This document shows, in pieces, positions 59,912-64,000 of a stretch of DNA of 64,000 bases. Source of the stretch: Tenacibaculum agarivorans (GTDB taxonomy: Bacteria; Bacteroidota; Bacteroidia; Flavobacteriales; Flavobacteriaceae). The first letter of the stretch is position 1, and the number at the start of each line of letters is the position of its first letter. The position numbers and the translations under genes were made by a program. Below the pieces are notes generated by a model, which saw nothing but the letters and a program-made list of their open reading frames with translations, did no database searches and was not told the origin of the DNA. Where the stretch lies: positions 48,328 to 112,327 of the forward strand of contig NZ_MSMP01000016.1 of the NCBI RefSeq assembly GCF_001936575.1. Reading direction: 5' to 3'.

Positions 59912-62900
59912 ATGAGATATACAATTACCCTTTTTATATTTTTTCTTTTTACTACAATTAACGCCCAACGTGCTTATCTAGTAAAAGATGTAAATGCTAT
60001 TCGATCTAGTATTGGAGCAGATATTGAAAATTTTATAACATATAAGAATCAGCTTTATTTTACTGCTGAAGATGATGAATATGGAGACGAGCTTTGGATA
60101 AGTGATGGTACTCCTGAAGGAACTAAATTATTTGTAGATATTGAATCGGGACGATTTAGTTCTACTCCTCATGGTTTAACTGTATTTAACAACAAATTAT
60201 ATTTCTCTGCAGATCATGATGCCTATGGTAGAGAATTGTGGGTGACCGATGGTACTCCTGAAGGAACACAAAGAATAACTGACATGAACCCAGGAACAGC
60301 TTCTTCTGGAATATTTAGAATTACAGTCTTTAATAATAAACTCTATTTCTCTGCAGATGATGGTGTTCATGGAAAAGAATTATGGGTAAGTGATGGTACT
60401 ACAGCGGGAACACATATGGTAAAAGATATTTTTTCGGGTTCAAATAGTTCTTATATAAATAACTTAACTGTTTATAATAACAAAATCTACTTTACAGCCG
60501 ACGACGGAATTCATGGTGGAGAATTATGGGAAAGTGATGGAACTGAAACAGGAACTAAGCTTGCTGTAGATATTGTTCCTGATATGTATCGTTCAGGATC
60601 TCCTTCAGATATCGTAGTTTATAATAATAAAATGTATTTCTCTGCACAAAATTCAAGCTATGAGCGAGAATTATGGGAAAGTGACGGAACAGTAGCAGGA
60701 ACAAAATTGGCTGTTGACATTCATCCTACAAGAGGTTCTCATCCATCTCAGTTAACTATACTGAACAATACACTTTATTTTCGTGCAGATGATGGAACAT
60801 CAGGAATTGAATTATGGAAAAGTGATGGTACTCCTTCTGGTACTACAATGGTTAAAGACATTTTACCTGGCAATAGCAGTTCTGGTCCTTACAATCTTAC
60901 TGTTATTGATAATAATTTGTATTTCTCCGCTTCTGATTCAACACATGGAACAGAACTATGGATCAGTGATGGTACAGAAGCAGGTACTCAAGTATTGAAA
61001 GATATATATCCAGGTACAAACAGCTCAAGCCCAGGAGAGTTTTTTAGCTTTAACGGAAGTATCTTTTTTAAAGCTTCTAGTCCTGAAGGTAATGGTCAAA
61101 TGTGGGTTACTGATGGTACTGAAATAGGTACCTCACAATTTTTTTCAATTGGAAAAAGAACGGGAGCTTCTAATGCTTCATATTTTACGACTTACAATAA
61201 TGCCGTATACTTTAGAGCGAGAGATGATATTCATGGTTTCGAATTGTGGAAAACAGATGGTACAGAAGCAGGTACAACAATTGTTAAAGATATTATCCCT
61301 GGTAATCGCGGAGGAGCTAGTAGAATGCTCGGAGTAATGAATGGAAAGTTATACTTTCAGGGAAATGATGGAACTAATGGAACTGAATTATGGGAAACCG
61401 ATGGAACAGCTACTGGAACAAAACAGACAGTAGATATTAACTCAGGAAACGACAGTTCATATCCATCTAACGCTGTTGTATGGAATGATAAGCTCTATTT
61501 TCAAGCTGAAAATAGTACTAATGGATTAGAACTATGGGTAAGTGACGGAACAGCAGCAGGTACACAATTGGTTAAGGATATTAATCCAGGGACCAATCAC
61601 GGTTCAATTCGAGATATAGCTGTGTTTGATAACAAACTCTATTTTCAAGCAAATGATGGTATTCATGGTGGAGAACTATGGGTAAGTGACGGAACAGCGG
61701 CAGGTACACAATTACTAAAAGATATTTACTCAGGTGCTTCAGCTTCATCTCCTAGAAATTTCAAAGTATATAATAATAAACTCTATTTCCAAGCCAATGA
61801 TGGAGTTCATGGTGGAGAATTATGGGTTACCGATGGTACTCAGACAGGAACTCAATTAGTCAAAGATATTTATTCAGGAAACTCTTGGTCTTCACCACAA
61901 TGGTTAGCTGTTTACCGTAATAAACTATATTTTAAAGCTAATGACGGAATTCATGGTGATGAACTATGGGAAAGCGATGGTACAGAAGCTGGAACTAAAC
62001 TAACTGTAGATATTCATAAAGGAAATCGTGGCTCTTATGTTAGAGAAGTTACAGCACATCAAGATCGCCTATATTTTCGTGCTGATGATGGAGTTTTTGG
62101 TTCAGAATTATGGGAAAGTGATGGTACTTCTGAAGGCACTCGATTAGTCGCTGATATGAGAAAAGGTCCGTCAGGTTCTTCTTTAGACGATATCGCAATT
62201 TTAGGGAATAAACTGATTTTTAATGCAGATGATGGTATCCATCAAGAAGAAGTTTGGGCTTACGAACCTTTTGATTGTAGTACGATTACTTCAACAGTTA
62301 TCTATGTAAGTACAACAGGAAAAGATACGAATAGCGGAATTTCATGGAGTGAAGCTACTTCGTTACAAAATGCACTTTTCTTAGCGGAAACATGTTCTAC
62401 TATTGAAGAAATATGGATCCAACAAGGAAGCTATACTCCTGGAAAAAACAGATTGGATACCTTTTATATTCCTGATAATATTAAAATCTATGGTGGATTT
62501 TCAGGTTCTGAAACTCAACTTTCAGAAAGAGACTGGATTACTAATCCAACAATTTTAAGTGGAGATATCGGTATTCCTGAGGCAATTTCTGGAAATTCGT
62601 TCACCTTATTACATTTTAGAAATACAGATAATACTACTATTGATGGACTTATTATTGAAGAAGCTAATGCTGAATTTGATCATAATGTAGATACTTTAGA
62701 AGATACAAGAGGTGGTGGTGCTTATTTAAGAAATGCCAATAACAATACATTCACTAATTGTATTTTTAGAAATAACTTAGGTCTAGAGGGTGCTACAATT
62801 TATCAAACTTCAGGATCAAACACTAAATTTATTAACTGTTTGTTCTATGAAAATCAAGCACAACAAACCAATACGATAACTATAGAAGAAGGTACAACTA

Positions 62901-64000
62901 GTTTTATCAATTGTACAATTGTAAATAATACGGCAGCCTCTGGAAACGGGATTTTAGGAGTGAAAAATGCTTCTATTGCATTTACCAATAGCCTTGTATC
63001 TGGAAATCATACTTTAAATTTTAATACCACAGGTACAGGAAGTTTATCTACCTCATATAGTTACTTAAAAGGTGAAAATCCGTCAGGAACGGGAAATATA
63101 GATGGTACAACAATCACTGACGTACTTTTTAAAGATATTGCTACTAACGATTATACCTTACAAGGAAGTTCTCCTTTAGTAGATGCAGGAAATAATTCAG
63201 CAAACACAAAAACTAAAGATCTTAGAGGTTTTGATCGTATCATTGATGGAAATCTAGATACTACCAATACAATTGATATTGGAGCTTATGAGTTTGGAAA
63301 ATCTCAACAAACTATCACTTTTGATGCATTAGCAACTGTTACTTATGGTGACTCTGATTTTGATTTAAACGCTATATCAGATTCAGGATTAACAGTTACA
63401 TATACAAGCTCGGATACTTCTGTAGCTACTATCTCTGGAAATACAGTAACTATTGTTGGAGCGGGAATAGCTACTATTACAGCTAGTCAAGCTGGAGATT
63501 CAGATTTTAAACCTGCTACTGATGTTACTCAAGATTTACAAGTAAACGGAAGAGCAGTAACAATTACTACAAATGCTGGACAATCTAAAATATATAATAC
63601 GCCTGATCCTGCATTTGCTTATACTATTACTTCTGGAAGCTTAATCGGAAGCGATATACTTACTGGAAACTTAGATAGAATTACAGGTGAAGATGTGGGT
63701 ACTTATACTATTAATCAAGGAACTTTAGATAATGCTAACTATGATATCACATTTGTCTCTAATGATTTTGAAATCATCAAAGCTGATCAAATAATCACAT
63801 TCAATAGTTTATCTGATGTAACCTATGGGGATGCTGATTTTAACCTAAATGCAACTTCTGATTCTGGACTAACAGTTACATATACTAGTTCTGATACTTC
63901 TGTGGCGACTGTTTCTGGAAACACAGTTACGATTGTAGGAGTAGGTACAACAACTATTACAGCTTCTCAAGCTGGAAATGTAAATTATAACGCTGCTACG
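59912..64000 (+). CDS. giant secreted repeat protein (ELWxSDGT repeats, beta-helix, MBG/Big domains), 5' part
   Basis: Open to the right edge: 1363 codons visible with no stop. Signal peptide at residues 1-19 (MRYTITLFIFFLFTTINAQ). Fifteen consecutive repeats of about 48 residues each carry ELW-x-(S/T)DGT-x-x-GT and D-x-x-PG; a degenerate sixteenth (EEVWAYEPFD) closes the array near residue 785. Residues about 790-1125 are a parallel beta-helix with a 'choice-of-anchor' look (IYVSTTGKDTNSG, NTTIDGLIIEE, FINCLFYEN, SSPLVDAGNN, RGFDRIIDG). From about 1130 on Big-like and MBG domains alternate (ITFDALATVTYGDSDFDL and SKIYNTPDPAFAYTI). Adhesin or T9SS cargo is inferred; the C-terminus lies outside the window. 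Confidence 0.8.
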   Translation, partial: MRYTITLFIFFLFTTINAQRAYLVKDVNAIRSSIGADIENFITYKNQLYFTAEDDEYGDELWISDGTPEGTKLFVDIESGRFSSTPHGLTVFNNKLYFSADHDAYGRELWVTDGTPEGTQRITDMNPGTASSGIFRITVFNNKLYFSADDGVHGKELWVSDGTTAGTHMVKDIFSGSNSSYINNLTVYNNKIYFTADDGIHGGELWESDGTETGTKLAVDIVPDMYRSGSPSDIVVYNNKMYFSAQNSSYERELWESDGTVAGTKLAVDIHPTRGSHPSQLTILNNTLYFRADDGTSGIELWKSDGTPSGTTMVKDILPGNSSSGPYNLTVIDNNLYFSASDSTHGTELWISDGTEAGTQVLKDIYPGTNSSSPGEFFSFNGSIFFKASSPEGNGQMWVTDGTEIGTSQFFSIGKRTGASNASYFTTYNNAVYFRARDDIHGFELWKTDGTEAGTTIVKDIIPGNRGGASRMLGVMNGKLYFQGNDGTNGTELWETDGTATGTKQTVDINSGNDSSYPSNAVVWNDKLYFQAENSTNGLELWVSDGTAAGTQLVKDINPGTNHGSIRDIAVFDNKLYFQANDGIHGGELWVSDGTAAGTQLLKDIYSGASASSPRNFKVYNNKLYFQANDGVHGGELWVTDGTQTGTQLVKDIYSGNSWSSPQWLAVYRNKLYFKANDGIHGDELWESDGTEAGTKLTVDIHKGNRGSYVREVTAHQDRLYFRADDGVFGSELWESDGTSEGTRLVADMRKGPSGSSLDDIAILGNKLIFNADDGIHQEEVWAYEPFDCSTITSTVIYVSTTGKDTNSGISWSEATSLQNALFLAETCSTIEEIWIQQGSYTPGKNRLDTFYIPDNIKIYGGFSGSETQLSERDWITNPTILSGDIGIPEAISGNSFTLLHFRNTDNTTIDGLIIEEANAEFDHNVDTLEDTRGGGAYLRNANNNTFTNCIFRNNLGLEGATIYQTSGSNTKFINCLFYENQAQQTNTITIEEGTTSFINCTIVNNTAASGNGILGVKNASIAFTNSLVSGNHTLNFNTTGTGSLSTSYSYLKGENPSGTGNIDGTTITDVLFKDIATNDYTLQGSSPLVDAGNNSANTKTKDLRGFDRIIDGNLDTTNTIDIGAYEFGKSQQTITFDALATVTYGDSDFDLNAISDSGLTVTYTSSDTSVATISGNTVTIVGAGIATITASQAGDSDFKPATDVTQDLQVNGRAVTITTNAGQSKIYNTPDPAFAYTITSGSLIGSDILTGNLDRITGEDVGTYTINQGTLDNANYDITFVSNDFEIIKADQIITFNSLSDVTYGDADFNLNATSDSGLTVTYTSSDTSVATVSGNTVTIVGVGTTTITASQAGNVNYNAAT
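60040..62275 (+). repeat. 15-fold in-frame tandem protein repeat (ELWxSDGTxxGT)
   Basis: The repeat unit is about 145 bases with period about 48 residues; all fifteen copies keep the frame. Each has NNKLYF-type beta strand, DGxHG, ELW(V/E/I/K)(S/T)DGT and GT, then KDI-PG. One copy (8th) reads GQMW rather than ELW. Coding is intact throughout. Confidence 0.9.
63298..64000 (+). repeat. Big-like domain repeated around an MBG domain, right edge
   Basis: Two near-identical segments, at about 63380-63500 and 63860-63980, encode SDSGLTVTYTSSDTSVAT, SGNTVTIVG and TITASQAG; the period is about 480 bases, and an MBG domain lies between. More copies probably follow outside the window. Confidence 0.75.

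Noticed and set aside
60783..61337. Short plus-strand ORFs in the giant repeat region
   Set aside because: They are out-of-frame shadows of the intact repeat gene; the main frame is open from 59912 to the window end.
1..64000. CRISPR arrays, tRNA, rRNA, prophage or insertion sequences
   Set aside because: No regularly spaced 24-40 base direct repeats, transposase-like ORFs, phage structural genes or tRNA cloverleaf were recognised by reading; short tRNAs cannot be fully excluded without a scan.

Overview
The window is a chromosomal segment of a low-GC (roughly one-third G+C by eye) member of the Bacteroidota, most likely a marine Flavobacteriaceae of the Tenacibaculum/Polaribacter/Aquimarina kind. 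The evidence is: secreted proteins with C-terminal type IX secretion (T9SS) sorting domains, many short lipoproteins with an SxxC or LxxC lipobox, Bacteroidota-type promoters (TAnnTTTG -7 boxes), and a series of families typical of this phylum (DUF1835, DUF6048, DUF6452, DUF6768, DUF6787, CCC-motif membrane protein, SUI1 homologue, QEGLA protein). No rRNA, tRNA, CRISPR array, prophage or insertion sequence was recognised.

Layout. 1-4.1 kb: a cut-off LolC/E-type permease, a NamZ-like exo-muramidase lipoprotein, a GT2 glycosyltransferase and a cysteine synthase-like enzyme. 4.2-9 kb: an oligopeptidase B-like lipoprotein, a YbaB/EbfC homologue, a receptor-L-domain-like lipoprotein, a DUF2752/CCC-motif membrane pair and a lipocalin-like lipoprotein. 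9-15.5 kb: a large stand-alone UPF1-like SF1 helicase, a double-glycine-leader secreted peptide, ornithine aminotransferase, and an ECF sigma factor/DUF6768 pair with a candidate autoregulatory promoter. 15.6-24.3 kb: RlmD with DUF6452 and DUF6048, an Fe(II)/2OG-type oxygenase, a SUI1 factor, a gapless DUF1835/nucleoside phosphorylase/cytosolic solute-binding-fold operon, and Pcm. 24.4-30 kb: a Gfo/Idh/MocA oxidoreductase, 3-hydroxybutyryl-CoA dehydrogenase, two tandem copies of a previously unannotated 40-residue protein gene, and a large T9SS cargo protein. 30-36.3 kb: a MacAB-like efflux operon (ATPase, two permeases, adaptor) and a DCC/HAD/SMI1 operon. 36.6-45 kb: a T9SS-secreted membrane-dipeptidase-like protein, a five-gene operon (ATP-grasp ligase, rhodanese, TerB-like, formylglutamate amidohydrolase-like, DUF1704 metallocarboxypeptidase-like) and a dicarboxylate/amino acid symporter. 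45-50.5 kb: small housekeeping genes (DUF937, DUF6787, CoA pyrophosphatase, acyltransferase, M42 peptidase, class V aminotransferase). 50.5-64 kb: a carbohydrate theme (T9SS beta-helix/CBM6 protein, GH13 amylase lipoprotein) with a CapA-like protein, a Nudix enzyme, a two-wHTH methyltransferase, and the first 1363 codons of a giant secreted protein with 15 ELWxSDGTxxGT repeats, a beta-helix and MBG/Big-like domains that runs off the window.

The most novel item is the tandem pair of 40-aa genes at 26.4-27.0 kb. Each unit has its own leader block, ORF, about 80-nt 3'UTR and near-identical terminator, and the two products share an invariant 14-residue core (MNVQKIPVYVKKDK). Second-tier items are the GG-leader peptide, the amidoligase/DUF1704 operon, the phosphorylase/solute-binding-fold operon, and several unexplained inverted repeats.
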